Shown: positions 44,785 to 55,963 of the stretch, one piece after another
How the letters are laid out: every line of letters begins with the position of its first letter
How positions within the stretch are numbered: the first letter of the stretch is position 1
Source of the DNA: Volutella citrinella
Lineage: Eukaryota > Ascomycota > Sordariomycetes > Hypocreales > Nectriaceae
Direction of reading: 5' to 3'
Length of the DNA stretch: 64,000 nucleotides
Assembly (NCBI GenBank): GCA_034401135.1
Contig: JAWZSP010000007.1
Location: forward strand, 248,001 to 312,000
The notes under the pieces: model-generated
The model's input: only the letters and a program-made list of their open reading frames with translations
Told to the model about the DNA's origin: nothing
Database searches by the model: none
Made by a program: the position numbers and the translations under genes

Positions 44785-46443
44785 ATGACAGACTCCCTCG
44801 AGACCAAGGCTGGCGCGAGCGTGGCCGTCAACGTCGCCAAAGCCACCAATGCTGCCGCCGAACACATTGAATCTCTCAGCCCTGACACGCGAATCGCCCT
44901 CGACAAGGCCCTCACACGCAAGTTTGACCGCCGAGTTCTTCCCTTCTGCACCTCATGCATCTCTGCTCCATGATTGACCGCGCCAACATGGGGAATGCAA
45001 AGGTCCTCGGCATGGCGACCGAGCTGAAGCTCGACGGCAACAAGTTTAACATTGCCATGTCGCTGTTCTTTGTCACCTACATCCTGTTTGAAATGTGAGT
45101 GCTCGATAGCTCTTGGCACTTTCGTTTGGCCTCGCAGTCGTGCGTGAGCTAATACGGCATGCAGCCCATCAAACATGATCATCAAGCGTGTAGGCCCCAA
45201 GATCTGGCTCACAATCCTGACCACCTCATTTGGCATCGTCACCATGTGCCAGGCCTTTGCCCGGTCCTTTAGTGGCATCGTTGCTGTCCGAGTCATGCTC
45301 GGTCTCTGCGAAGCCGGTGTCCTGCCGGGCATCATGTTCACTCTGGCCAGCTTTTACAGGCGCCACGAGCTCACCACCAGAATGGGCTGGCTCAACGCCG
45401 TAGTCTCTCTGTCGGGGGCTTTTGGAGGCCTCCTAGCTACCGGCTTCTCTCGTATTCCTGCTTTTGGCATGCTTCATACTTGGCGACACGTTCTATTCTT
45501 TGAGGGGATCATCACGATCCTCGTCGGCTTTTCCATCCTCATGTTGCCGAATAGCCCTGCCACCTCAGGCTTCCTGACTGAGGAGGAGAGGCAGTATGCG
45601 TGCTCTCGTCTCATCGACGAAGCCAAAGCTCTCCCAGACGAGAAGATCAACAAGACCACATTCAAGCGTGCCTTGCTGCACTTCCCCACACAGCTGGTTG
45701 CATTCTCTCTCATCTGCTCGCTATGCTGTATGGGATCTCTGCAAATTTTCACCGTAAGTACTCATACAACTCGTTAGATTTGCTACATTCTGACTTGCGT
45801 GTTCGAACAGCCCACACTCCTCCAGGCCATGGGATTCAGCGGTCAACAAGCGCAGCTCATGTCTGTCCCTCCCTACGTTTTGGGCGCCATCGTCTGTGTC
45901 ACCGCAGCGACGTTGTCCGACCGATTCCACATGCGAGGAGTCTTCTTTGTTGGACTTTTAGCACCCATGATGTTTATCGGCTTCACACTCAACCAATTCG
46001 TCACCAATGTCGCGGCGAGGTATTTTGGAATCTTCCTCGCAGTGTCTGCCGGGTTCACTGCCAGCCCGCTGCTTCTCAGCTGGGTTGTGGACAACAACTC
46101 CGGGCCGGCCGTGAAGGCCATTGCCGCGGCATATTCGGTTGGTGTCGGCGGGTAAGTGTCAATGAGTCTACTTGGAAGATTGCAGAGGGCTAATTTGTGG
46201 GTGTCCAGGTTCGGCCAGCTTCTTGCAACATGGACGTACTTGGCGACTGAGGCACCAAAGTACCGGACTGGCCACAGCATCAACATGGCGTGTGCATTTG
46301 TTTTGTTCTTTACGGCTGGGGCTCATTGGGTCTGGGCTCGCTGGGAGAATAACAAGCGCGCAGATGGTCATCGGGATGAGAGGCTGGCGCGAGAACATGA
46401 GGGACTCGGACACGATCACCCAGCCTATAGATTTACTCCTTAG
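44785..46443 (+). CDS. MFS transporter, anion:cation symporter family (Tna1/Dal5-like), with an apparent frameshift
   Basis: The product would be about 480 residues: an N-terminal cytosolic tail, DRRVLPFC, then LMHLCSMIDRANMGNAKVLG, typical of ACS-family helix 1. Introns at about 45094-45165, 45753-45810 and 46152-46208 splice in frame. RVMLGLCEAGVLPGIMF, LMLPNSPATSGFLTEEER and the C-terminal helices are well conserved. Around 44944-44960 the frame shifts by one base, between the PFC motif and the LMHLC motif, with no intron possible. The gene is otherwise complete, so a sequence error is as likely as a real lesion. The carrier would import an organic acid; in this cluster an aromatic acid is the natural guess. 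Confidence 0.82.
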
Positions 46444-46822
46444 ATCAGATCGCGAGAAGTCCCGTCAAAGAATCCGATGGCCAAGGCATTTTATAAGAAA
46501 TCACAGTAACTCTGAAAAAGGAAGTTGTGTTTCTGCAAGGCATGGACAATGGCTTCTCTGTCATGTAATGAACTGGGGGATGCTATCGCTCGAGTAATGC
46601 TATTGAAGATCTGGCAGGTTTATTACATTACCTGCGAGACAGAACCATGGGCGAGTATTACTTCAATCTCAAACACTTTCAACCACAATCAGATGCGCGT
46701 AATTGACAGATACTCTCCAAAGAGTGCATAAATTCATAAACTAGCCGCTAACAGGCATATGTACTTGTACATCCAACACACGGCATGATGGGAAACACAC
46801 AAACATCGCTTTCAATTCGACT
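46444..46822. other. convergent 3' flanks of MFS and dioxygenase genes
   Basis: A 380-base spacer between two genes that end towards each other. Nothing coding is seen. Confidence 0.5.
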
Positions 46823-47969
46823 CTACTCCTTTTTCGTCGCCAGCGACATGTCATACTCGAGCTCCCACTCAGCCTGGGCGTCTCCCTTGCGCGGCACAAA
46901 GTCGACAGTCAGGCCATCCTTGACGGCAAACACGGTGTCGTCACCGAGATACTTGGACTCGGAGTCGAAGATCTGGGTGGTCACGCTCTTGAATCCGTCG
47001 GCGATGACCTTGGAGTGTATTAGTTAACGTCTTGTAGTTGTATGAGTGCCGGGTAACGTACCATGAAGTGCAGGTGAGCAGGTCGGTAAACGTGTCGGTC
47101 CAGCATGCGGAGCAACTTGCCCGAAGGACCGTCCTCGGGAATCTACCACTGTTAGTCGACATCCAGATTTACGTCAACGTGTCAGAAGCATACCGGGTAG
47201 GGAGTAGGTCGCAGGCAGTAGAATGAGTAGCGGCCCTGGTCGTCCGTGATGAACTTTCCTCGCAGGTTGTGTTCGCGCTGGTTTGAATCCTGCTGCTCGT
47301 AAAGGCCTGTAAATCCCATCAGTCAGGGCATCGCACAATGACGCATTGTCCGAAGTCATACCGTTTGTCGACGCTTGCCAGACCTCGACTGAGGCATTGG
47401 GAATGGGCTTTCCAGTCTCGGCTGAGGTGATGGTTCCCCAGACATAGGCGACAATGGCGTCATCGGGCGTCTCAAACGAGATGGTGGTGCCGTTCTCGCG
47501 GGTAGGGGTATCATGGCGCCAGAAGGGCCCAAGAATGGCCGTCAATGTACCCGAGTTTCCGTCCTGGGCGGCCTTTCGGTGTGTAATGTCATCCACGAGG
47601 CTGCATTCATGTTAGACGCGGGTCCCATCCGAGACATTCGCCCTGCAGCCGCACTTACGTCTCGAGTCCAATCACGTCGCAGAGGAGCTGGCCCTCGTTT
47701 CGCTTGTCGCTGCTCATCTGGCCGGCCTGGTTGATCATGTCGACGCCAATCAGCCACTCGTCCATGGTCAGCTGCACATCCCGCGCAAAGTCGTGGATGT
47801 GCTGGACCAGGCTGGACATGACCTCACGCAGGCGGGGGTCCGTCTTGGAGCCGAACGAGTCAATGACATGCTGGGTGTATTCCTGGCCCAGGCCGTTGTC
47901 GGATGAGAAGGGAACGACGCTTGGCTTGCCGTTGACGGCGGCGCCAGCTGTGTTACTTTGAGAAGCCAT
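46823..47969 (-). CDS. intradiol ring-cleavage dioxygenase (catechol/hydroxyquinol 1,2-dioxygenase)
   Basis: Five exons splice in frame to about 290-300 residues, starting MASQSNTAGAAVNGKPSVV. The N-terminal helical dimerisation domain (QLTMDEWLIGVDMINQAGQM) is followed by ILGPFWRHDTP and the catalytic beta-sandwich. Non-heme Fe(III) ligands are visible: Tyr in the YCLRPTPYPIP region and preceding strand, and the two His of YRPAHLHFMV. The enzyme opens catechol or hydroxyquinol between the hydroxyls to a muconate or maleylacetate. With the decarboxylase at 37918 it gives a plausible two-step route from a dihydroxybenzoate to a ring-opened acid. Choosing between catechol and hydroxyquinol would need a phylogeny. 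Confidence 0.92.
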
Positions 47970-48720
47970 GATGTGATGAATGTGAAGGATCAAGAATCAG
48001 CCTGCCTGCTTGCTAAGATGACGGTATGAATTGACTGAGATTTAGCGTGTCTGGTGCCAATCTTGGGGCTTTTTATCCTTAGCCGCCGCGACATGTGTCG
48101 CACTCTGTCGGTTAAGGGCGAGATGCGCAGACGGGGGATGGAACCCTCTGACCGGCCCATGACGGCGAACCACCAATAGGAGCCGGCGTGAATCCAACCC
48201 ACTGGCACTTGATCGACCCATTCCAAGTGGCTGTGATGCGGAGAAGCACATTTCCCCGGCCAAAGGGTGTCGGCCAGCCCCGGTCGTGTCGGAAGGGATG
48301 TCGGCTTTGGGGTTGCGGGGTATGCGATGTGGCGGATGCTGCGTGAAACTTAGCCGCTTCAATGCGACTAGTCAAAACGCCAAGGATGGTTGCCGAATGG
48401 TAAACCCGTACTTCCGGGGGCGAAACGGCCGATGATCTCTTTCGTGATGTGGTGGTGGCCAGTGGGCTCTTTGTCTAGATATGGCGGAGATAGCTGACAG
48501 TATTATGCAAGACGCCAAAGAAAATACCTGTAAAACAATGCTAGAACATGGCACACGGAGTCACTGGGGATCCGCTCGTGACACAGAAATAAGGAGGACA
48601 TGGCTCTTATTGGCGCAAACTCAGAGAAGTAGGCACAATGCACTGAATTCATAGCGTAAAATGCTTCATCTACTACAAAAGACATCGTGATCAATCCATG
48701 TCGGATGCTATGGGATACAT
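47970..48720. promoter_or_regulatory. promoter region of the dioxygenase gene
   Basis: On the minus strand GGATAAAAAG lies near 48070, about 100 bases upstream of the dioxygenase ATG, a TATA-like element. The remainder reaches to the stop codon of the CoA-transferase gene and holds no visible gene. Confidence 0.45.
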
Positions 48721-50587
48721 CTAGGCCTCCACGCGGTAATCAGCCTCCTCGCCAAAGTCCCAGGTCGGCAGATCAGACCCATTAGGCCTGCTCGCCCTCC
48801 TGAAGCTGATTTCCAGCCCCTCAATGTCCGCCACGGGTCGCACAGCCTGCACCTTTGCCTTGTAGGCGCCCGAGTACCAGTGATCAAGCAGGTCCGGGTT
48901 CTTGAAGAACTCGGGACACGTCTCCCTCAGCCTGCGGAGCGCGGTGCCCGAGATCTGGTCCACGCTGTGCGCGTGGCGCAGCGCCAGGAACTCGTCGCCC
49001 GCGTCGCGGCGGAGCTGCTCCTTGACGGCCTCGGGGTACTGGCCGACCTTGAAGAGGAGGAGATCGTAGTGAAGCAGGGACGCTTTGCCGTGCCAGGAAC
49101 CGCCGCGGACGGCTCTGTGGTAGAGACCGGCGAGGGCCGTGATGGCGCCGATGCACCCGGTGCCGTAGTCGGAGATGGGGAAGGGAGGCACCATGGGCTC
49201 GTCCATGCCCATGAACTTGCCCTGCTCCCATGCCACTCCGCTAACCTATATGACGTTAGTATCTCACGCGGGGGAGGGCTTTGGGGGAGCATCTTACGCA
49301 GTCGGCAATCTGTTGCCATCCAGGCCGGCCAGCCCACTCGCCCTCATAACCGAAGCAGTTCTCGTTGACATATACGATACCCTTGCCGCGCTTCTTGGCA
49401 AGCTCCGTCAGTTTCGTCGCACCGTATCCAAGCTTCTCCAGGGCTCCAGGCCTGTATCCATCTACCACCACGTCCACGTCCTCGAGGAGACGCTCAAATG
49501 CCTCCCGGCCCCCGGGCGTCTTCAGGTCCAGCTCCGCAGCGTGCTTGCCCATATTTCCGTCAACTTGGAAAAACGGCACGTCGCTGAGATTCGGGCTCGT
49601 GATCTTCAGGACATCAGCCCCGTATTCGCCCAGGATTCTCGTGACGATGGGTCCTGCGATGATGCGGCAAAGCTCCAGCACTTTGATGCCCGAGAGCAGT
49701 CGGTGAGGACCGTTCTCTGGAGGCGAACTGATGGGCGCCTTGGGTGTCTCGGACTCAAGGTTCTCGACAGACCAAGGCGGAAGCTTGATGTTTGTCTTGC
49801 CCTAAACTCCCCACGCATGGGTTAGATATGCTACTAATGAATGCACGCAGATCCTGCACTCACGTGTGGTGTCTGGAGGAAGTCTTCGTGCTTGAGCGCA
49901 GGAATTCCTGCTTGTCGGTGCTTGGCGTTGAGTGCTTCAAGCTCGCCAATGGTGAATTTCTGCACTGCTGGCTCGATGGCATCGACAATGCTTTGGTGAG
50001 TGGCCAAGTCGGGCCGATGAGACTCTAGCCCGATCATGTTGAGTGTGGTTGATGCCTCGAGGGAGCCATGGATATGGTAGTACTCTCCTCGCGTCTTAGT
50101 CTCGTACAGATTCGCAGACATGCGTCGGTACGAGTTTGACTGTGCCTGCAGGAGATCGGTATCTATCATCTGAGCATCAGCCTTGTTCATCTCGTCTGAC
50201 ACATCTAGGAGTACCTTTGAGGAGGCCTTTGACAGAAGGGTCTAGTTTTCCAAGGCCGCCAACAGTCGCCATGTACGCTTGGCACAGGAACGCCGTAGTC
50301 CTGTCCAGATCGATGGTGATGCTTCGCGACTGGGGAGTGCCACTGGCTGTGCTGGCGAGCAGACTCGCAATGGATGCCTCGACTGCCTTTAGAGCCGCGC
50401 CAGTCTCCGTCTCCTTGAACGGGATAGGGAAGTAGGGGGCATCCCGAGAAGCGGTAAAGGTGACGGTCGATGCAATATCCCTGGCTTCTTGGGGGAACGA
50501 CACAGGATCGAAGAGGCCCTGGAGCAACCCGACGATGCGCTTTGCCTCGCCAGTGGCCGAATAATCACTTGACCCGTTGACCGTCAT
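48721..50587 (-). CDS. family III CoA-transferase (CaiB/BaiF type)
   Basis: Four exons (introns near 50162-50210, 49803-49863 and 49246-49296) give about 570 residues. The front half (MTVNGSSDYSATGEAKRIVG... and YHIHGSLEASTTLNMIGL) is the extended N-terminal part seen in fungal members. KVLELCRIIAGPIVTRILGEYGADVLKI is the signature opening of the CaiB/BaiF fold, followed by DVVVDGYRPGALEKLGYG, GWQQIADC and DYGTGCIGAITALAGL. These enzymes move CoA between carboxylates, for example succinyl-CoA to an organic acid. In this cluster the acceptor may be the ring-cleavage product or the incoming aromatic acid; this is inference. It is divergent from the alpha/beta hydrolase gene. Confidence 0.88.
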
Positions 50588-51059
50588 CTTGGATCCCGTT
50601 CTTGAGATGATGGACTGGATACGAAATGCCCAAATCGTGAAGCAACGCTTTCCTAGAACCAGAAGAATAAATGAACAGCTTCAGTGTTTTGCAAGCAGGG
50701 CTAGTTCACTCCGTCAAGTGCAGTGTCTGGAATGTTCGGGCCAGCCACATAAAGTCCCAGCCCGGGGCCGGCCCGACACCTGAACAGATGATGCTCCACG
50801 GGTCCACCCTGTGTAATGTTTTGCAGGCGGCTCCGACGTGGCCTGAGATGATTGCCGAAAGCCGACGCCCTCCTCCCGACCACCACTTGCCGACCGCCCC
50901 ACACTGATTTTGGGCCTTGCCGGAGCAGAGCTTAGCCTGGTAGCCTGCACTCCTCGTTTGCTGGCAGATACTCTGCGGATATAGCATTCAAACCGTGGCA
51001 CTCTGGAAACACGGCCTCCTGTCGTGAAGGAAGATCAAAGAGACCCAGCAGGATTGAAG
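50588..51059. promoter_or_regulatory. divergent promoter between CoA-transferase and alpha/beta hydrolase
   Basis: A 470-base spacer between outward-facing genes. It contains TGCGGATATA at 50974-50983, also found at 52812-52821 in front of the regulator gene; one such shared 10-mer is not unlikely by chance. Confidence 0.45.
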
Positions 51060-52026
51060 ATGCCCTTCATCAACGTCAATGGAAAATCGCTCTTTGTGCA
51101 TCGGGAGTCGCCGGATGCTGCCAAGAATGTAGCTGGCCGCCCGACCTTCATCTTCATCCATGGTTTGGGCTCCTCACACAGTTTCTACCTATCATTGATG
51201 CGACAGCTTGCAACCCATGGATTCCCCTCCATCGCCTTTGATGTCGTTGGTAAGTTGTCCCAGCCTCACTATGCGCTCTCTGTAACATTCGCCCAGGCTC
51301 CGGCCTTTCGGACTTGTCACCAAACTCGGAGCCCGTGACGTTCAAGGGGATTGCGCAAGATGTGCAGACCATTCTAGAACTCTCAAACGTCCCTCTGCGC
51401 GATGCAATTGCCGTCGGGCATTCAATGGGTAGCATCGCAGTCTCAGAGCTCGCAGTCATCGCCGGCTTACGCGGCGGGGTGTTGATCGGCCCGGTACTGC
51501 CCAAGCCAGCATTTGTCGAGATTTTTACAAGCCGAATCACAAAGGTCATGAGTGGTAAGCTCTCATTGATGAATTTTTGAAGTTCGAGAACCTGACCATG
51601 ACGGCAACTGATAGAGGGAATGGAATCCATGGCCAACGTAATTCCCTCCGCGGCTACCGGATCCGCAGCGTCTGTAACGCATCAGGGCTTCATCCGCACA
51701 CTTCTATTGTCCCAGAGGACAGAAGGATACTCGGCTCTATGCAAAGCAATCGCAGACGCGTCGCGCCCTGCGTACGCCGATGCCAAGTGCCCTGTTCTGA
51801 TCATTGCCGGAGAGGAAGACAAGACCAGTCCCGTGGCCGACGCCGAAACAATCCTACAGGAGTGAGTACGCCGATTTCACGGAATTGTATCAAGCTAATC
51901 ATTGCGAATAGATGGGGTTCCGGAGCCCAGCGCAAGGAGTTGAAAATCCTAGACAAGGTGGGACATTGGCACTGTATCGAGGCCTCTGATGATGTCGGTT
52001 CTGCCATTCTTGCGTTTTTCTCATAG
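51060..52026 (+). CDS. alpha/beta hydrolase, 3-oxoadipate enol-lactonase-like
   Basis: Four exons (introns near 51251-51298, 51556-51614 and 51863-51910) encode about 270 residues. The start MPFINVNGKSLFVHRE, the oxyanion strand FIFIHGLGSS, the nucleophile elbow AVGHSMGS, the acid loop CPVLIIAGEEDKTSP and the histidine loop DKVGHWHCIEA complete the catalytic triad. In bacteria and fungi such hydrolases with this context open the enol-lactone formed after intradiol cleavage. The assignment to that reaction rests on neighbours; the fold and triad are seen directly. There is no signal peptide, so it is cytosolic. Confidence 0.86.
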
Positions 52027-52144
52027 AAGAATATCTAGAGTATAAATCTAAATCTTTCAACCGATAATGCTTGTGGCACTCTTGTGGCGTGTATTACTCT
52101 TGAATCTTAGGGAGCCTGCATCCATCACAATCCAGGCGATAGTC

Positions 52145-52692
52145 TACTTCTTGTACACGTTGGACGCCCCGGTATCCTGGTAAGTAGTTAGAAGATTGTA
52201 GTAGCCAATCCGGATTGTTGGTAGGCACTCACCAAGTAGACCTGGTAGAAGGACATGCGATACTTTCCGTCATCGCACTGCTTCAACTGCGCCCTCGCCG
52301 CCCAGTCCAGCTTCCTCTCGCCTCCGGCCTTTAATTGGAACTCAACCTCGCCGTAAATCATAACCTCAGTGGCACCTTTTCCGAATGGGAAGATTTTGTG
52401 CAGGGTATGGCGCCGGGCCTTTACAGCCTCCCACATGCCAATCCTCGTCGTTCGGATTTCTTTCCGCCGTCAGCCATGTCACAAAATTGTTGCATGCACG
52501 CAGTCTCAACTTACCATCGGACTTCTGGCTCACCTTGGAGGCGAGAATAAAGGTGGCATCCTCAGTGAACATGTCGACATAGTCATCTGTTCGATCCGGG
52601 GTGTCCGAGATCTCAAAGAATCGCTGAAAGAAGGGCCCAACGGCCTCGTGCAGCTGGATGCCCTCGGGGGCTGCCGGGATGTGATGTGACAT
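52145..52692 (-). CDS. SnoaL-like (NTF2-fold) protein
   Basis: Three exons, with introns near 52455-52513 (GTAAGTTG...GAAAG) and 52180-52231, splice in frame to about 145 residues. The product starts MSHHIPAAPEGIQLHEAVGP, has FFEISDTPDRTDDYVDMFTEDATF typical of the NTF2/SnoaL fold, then RHTLHKIFPF, and ends in DTGASNVYKK. It is intact. Members are small-molecule hydratases, cyclases or isomerases. It is divergent from the regulator gene, with 394 bases between, and is therefore a likely direct target of it. Confidence 0.82.
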
Positions 52693-53086
52693 GCTGGATC
52701 GTATTCTGTTGCTTCAACTCAGGCCTGACTGCCAAAAGCAGGAGATGTGATATACCTACCCTGCTCGACACGCACTGGGCCGCGGCTAAAGGGTCCTGGG
52801 GTGGTGGGGCTTGCGGATATACGGTTTGCGGGGTCGTCGGATGCCGGAATTGGGGCGTCGGATGCGGGATCAGGGACGCGCCCCGTTCCCGACACCAGCC
52901 GTACCACAGCCAACGACGCTCGATTGCAATCGAATCGACGGCCTTGATGAGTCGCTTGCTCTGGGAGCCTGGATTCCCCAGATTTTCACTCGCACACAGT
53001 CCCCTGGCTCTGTACACGCGACCGCCTCTCTCCGGAGGTCGCGTCCGGAATCCGGATTCCCCGTGCTACGCCGCCCTGGAGCGAGA
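52693..53086. promoter_or_regulatory. divergent promoter between SnoaL-like gene and Zn2Cys6 regulator
   Basis: Rich in CGG and CCG triplets, including TCCGGAATCCGGA near 53044-53056 and two copies of CGTCGGATGC in 52845-52870. Such CGG arrangements are typical binding sites for Zn2Cys6 regulators, so autoregulation is possible. Confidence 0.45.
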
Positions 53087-55369
53087 ATGCCCACGAAGCG
53101 GGTGCGGGACGCGGACAGGAAGCGGTGCATCCGGGCCTGCGAGAACTGCAAGCAGCGCAAGCAGCGGTGCGATGGGCTCCGGCCCTGCGGTCGCTGCGTC
53201 AAGCGTGGCCTTGCGCGACAATGCCGCTCGTTTGTCGGCCGCTTCCCGTCCCTGTCCGCGTCGTTGCCGCCCATGGGCTCCTCTCTCCCGAGCCCCGTCC
53301 CCGACGATGACACCAGCGTTGCTTCTGAGACGGCGGAACAGTACAGTGGGGCGTCCATGGCCATTGATGGCGAGTTGGGCGGAGATACCGTCGTCGTCGT
53401 CGGGCATTCGGCGTCCATGGCTGGTTCTCCGTCTCGCCCGCCGCAGGTCCAGCAGCACTATTCCTCCGTGATATCCGATGCCACTCCGCGTGAAGCTCAA
53501 TCACAGGGCGAAGTCGAGAGCCATCTGTCATCACAGCTGCTGTCCAGCACCCCCCAGGCCCCTGTCCCTCGCATGTCTCGGCTCGTCAAGGACACGAGGG
53601 GCCAGTACATGTTCATTGGCGACTCGGCCACGCTCTCTTTCCTCCAAAACATCCGCCATGTCGTCCGTCGCAGTCTTGGCAGCTGCGTCTTTACCGACGA
53701 CCCCCTCCGCCATCATATCGTCGAGGCCTCGCCCGACAACCGCCCAGGATGGCTTATGTCCAGCGCCCAGAACCCACCGCCCAAGCTGACCCGACAAGAA
53801 GTCGAGTACCTGTACCAGTGGTACATGGAATCTGCAAACTCGGTCATACTCCTGTTCGATACAGTTGATCTGGAGCGCAAGATATGGGACTGGCATGAAA
53901 CAGACCTTGAAGAGGCCGATCCCTTCAGTCCTGTCTATTATCTCATCTTTGCCCTTGGCGCGCAAGCCGGGCCTGAAGATAAGGATGCGCTGGCCGAGGT
54001 CTTCTTCAACTATGGCCGCTATCTCACTGTTGAAAGACTGATGCAGGACCCCAATGTGATCACCGTCCAGGCAGTTGCCCTCATCACAATGTACCTACTG
54101 AGCGCATCTCGCCGCAACTCGGCCTTCATGTACCTCGGCATGGGTGTCCGGGCAGCATATGCACTTGGGTTGCATCGAAAAGATGTCTCTGCGATGTACG
54201 AACCACCCCAGTACAATGAGCGCGAAAGACTCTGGAAGGCGGTGCGAATACTTGATCTCTTCATGAGTGCTTCGCTGGGGAGGCCGCCGTCAACAGCTGA
54301 AACGAGAAACACGGCGGACAAGGCAGACTACTCTGCTTGCAACGACCTCTCGATGATATTCGAGTCGGTCCTATCAAACATTTACGCGAAACGGATGATT
54401 TCCGCAAAGGTGCTGGAAGGCATCAGTCAAGATCACCGGCGTTGGAGCGCACAGTGCCTCACCGGTCTGGATGTAGACGGGATCCAGCAGGCAGAGTTTA
54501 TCGACAACCATTTAGGCCAAGCGAGGCCGAATCTTGGTCTGATACATCTCAAGCTAACAGCATACTGGACCATCATCCTCGTGTCGCTCCCGTTCTTGCT
54601 CAAGGCCGTCAACGAGCATGTCGAACTGACGGCTGGCTCCTCGCCCTTTCAAAGCGACAGCCAATCTACGAGATCAGTGGCCAATCAAGCCTTGGTGTAT
54701 TCTTGCATAGAATCATCGATCAAGGTCATTGATCTCGTCAAGACACTTCTTTCCACAAGTCCCATCCCCAAGCGTCTCCCCATGGTCATCAACGCTGTCC
54801 TCCTCGCTGGGCTGGTAATAGGTACAGCAGCGTTTGGGGACTTTGACTCGGTGTTCCCTCTCCAACCGGTTCTTCATCACGCCAATTCGATACTCGATCA
54901 ATTCAGCAACACTGATGCAGTGGCTCGCAGGCACACAATGATCCTAGCACACCTCAAGGATGCGTGTGAGGCATATCTAGAAAAGCGAGCCAGAAGTAAA
55001 ATGGATGCCCGGCGCGATCTAGTCGGCAGCTTATTCGGCAGCATTGAGCTGATTGGCAATTCTGCGTCGTCACATACCCAGATTAACTATGGGAACGCAC
55101 AGGTCAATGGGCGGATTCCCACTCAGGCAGAGGAACAGCCCCAAGGAGGATCGAATCTGGCTGCGGATCACGGAGACGAGAATGGCAATGGAGACAACAT
55201 TGATCCGGACTTGCAGGACCAAGAAGATGAGGGCCGGTATGGAGACGACACTGACGCAATGGCGAATTTGCTTCCTGATGTTTCAGCAAGTATGCTCTGG
55301 TTTGACTCTTTTGATCACGCAATACCCTTGTTTCCTACCATCGACCCATTCACACTCGATGGATTATAG
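53087..55369 (+). CDS. Zn2Cys6 fungal transcription factor, probable cluster regulator
   Basis: A single exon from ATG 53087 gives 760 residues. The open frame extends upstream, but this start lies just before the DNA-binding domain and matches the family. Residues 15-50 hold the binuclear cluster CENCKQRKQRCD...CGRCVKR...C (CX2CX6CX5CX2CX8C), preceded by basic KRVRDADRKR. The central Fungal_trans region has LYQWYMESANSVILLFDTV, YYLIFALGAQAG and NSAFMYLGMGVRAAYALGLHRKD, and the C-terminus is acidic (DPDLQDQEDEG). It acts in the nucleus. Its position at the end of the catabolic cluster, divergent from a SnoaL-like gene, makes it the likely pathway regulator. Confidence 0.9.
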   Translation: MPTKRVRDADRKRCIRACENCKQRKQRCDGLRPCGRCVKRGLARQCRSFVGRFPSLSASLPPMGSSLPSPVPDDDTSVASETAEQYSGASMAIDGELGGDTVVVVGHSASMAGSPSRPPQVQQHYSSVISDATPREAQSQGEVESHLSSQLLSSTPQAPVPRMSRLVKDTRGQYMFIGDSATLSFLQNIRHVVRRSLGSCVFTDDPLRHHIVEASPDNRPGWLMSSAQNPPPKLTRQEVEYLYQWYMESANSVILLFDTVDLERKIWDWHETDLEEADPFSPVYYLIFALGAQAGPEDKDALAEVFFNYGRYLTVERLMQDPNVITVQAVALITMYLLSASRRNSAFMYLGMGVRAAYALGLHRKDVSAMYEPPQYNERERLWKAVRILDLFMSASLGRPPSTAETRNTADKADYSACNDLSMIFESVLSNIYAKRMISAKVLEGISQDHRRWSAQCLTGLDVDGIQQAEFIDNHLGQARPNLGLIHLKLTAYWTIILVSLPFLLKAVNEHVELTAGSSPFQSDSQSTRSVANQALVYSCIESSIKVIDLVKTLLSTSPIPKRLPMVINAVLLAGLVIGTAAFGDFDSVFPLQPVLHHANSILDQFSNTDAVARRHTMILAHLKDACEAYLEKRARSKMDARRDLVGSLFGSIELIGNSASSHTQINYGNAQVNGRIPTQAEEQPQGGSNLAADHGDENGNGDNIDPDLQDQEDEGRYGDDTDAMANLLPDVSASMLWFDSFDHAIPLFPTIDPFTLDGL

Positions 55370-55963
55370 ATGAACTTTTGTAATTATAAGAAGAGCAGTT
55401 GCCAAGATTTTAACGTTCTCGCTCGATAATGTTCAGTGTGGTTGAGGAGTAGAATGATGACGCCCAAATCGATGAGCTGTTTGCCTTTGCACGTTGCAAG
55501 TGAACAGGGCTGAGCTGCTCGAGGGTCAACACAGTGACGTCAAGGCCATGAAAGGGGCCATCGGGCAGTTCTAGCAACAGTTGCGCCCGTAATGATTGGC
55601 TTTGATCCAGCAATCAGCGAACGAGGCCATGCTGTCAAGCGGGTGTACCAAAGTCCCAATTGCGCTGGTCGGCTGCCTATAAATAAAGCGGAGTGATAGG
55701 TAATTGCGGGCTGAGTGGGGATAATTGCTGCGCCACTTTGATGTCAGACTCACCGATGAGTCGACCTATTTACGCCCAAGCTCATACAAAATCGTGCTTC
55801 TCCCTCACGCTCACCTTTTATCGACCCGGAGTGCCTACCGCATCTTCCACCAAGTGAACTCACTCGGGCAGTCATAATCGCAAGGAGTCTCAAGCGGAGT
55901 CATCTGGATCACCTAACACGACCCAATTACACCATCTGTGTCAATCAAGTCAATCATTCCGCC
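55370..55963. other. intergenic gap, no gene seen
   Basis: A 590-base spacer between the regulator and the next gene on the same strand. It contains the promoter of the 55964 gene; no coding signal. Confidence 0.5.

Noticed and set aside
52811..53086. Upstream extension of the Zn2Cys6 regulator reading frame
   Set aside because: The open frame continues 92 codons upstream of 53087, but it has no domain, is rich in Arg/Pro and overlaps the divergent promoter; ATG 53087 places the DNA-binding domain near the N-terminus as usual.
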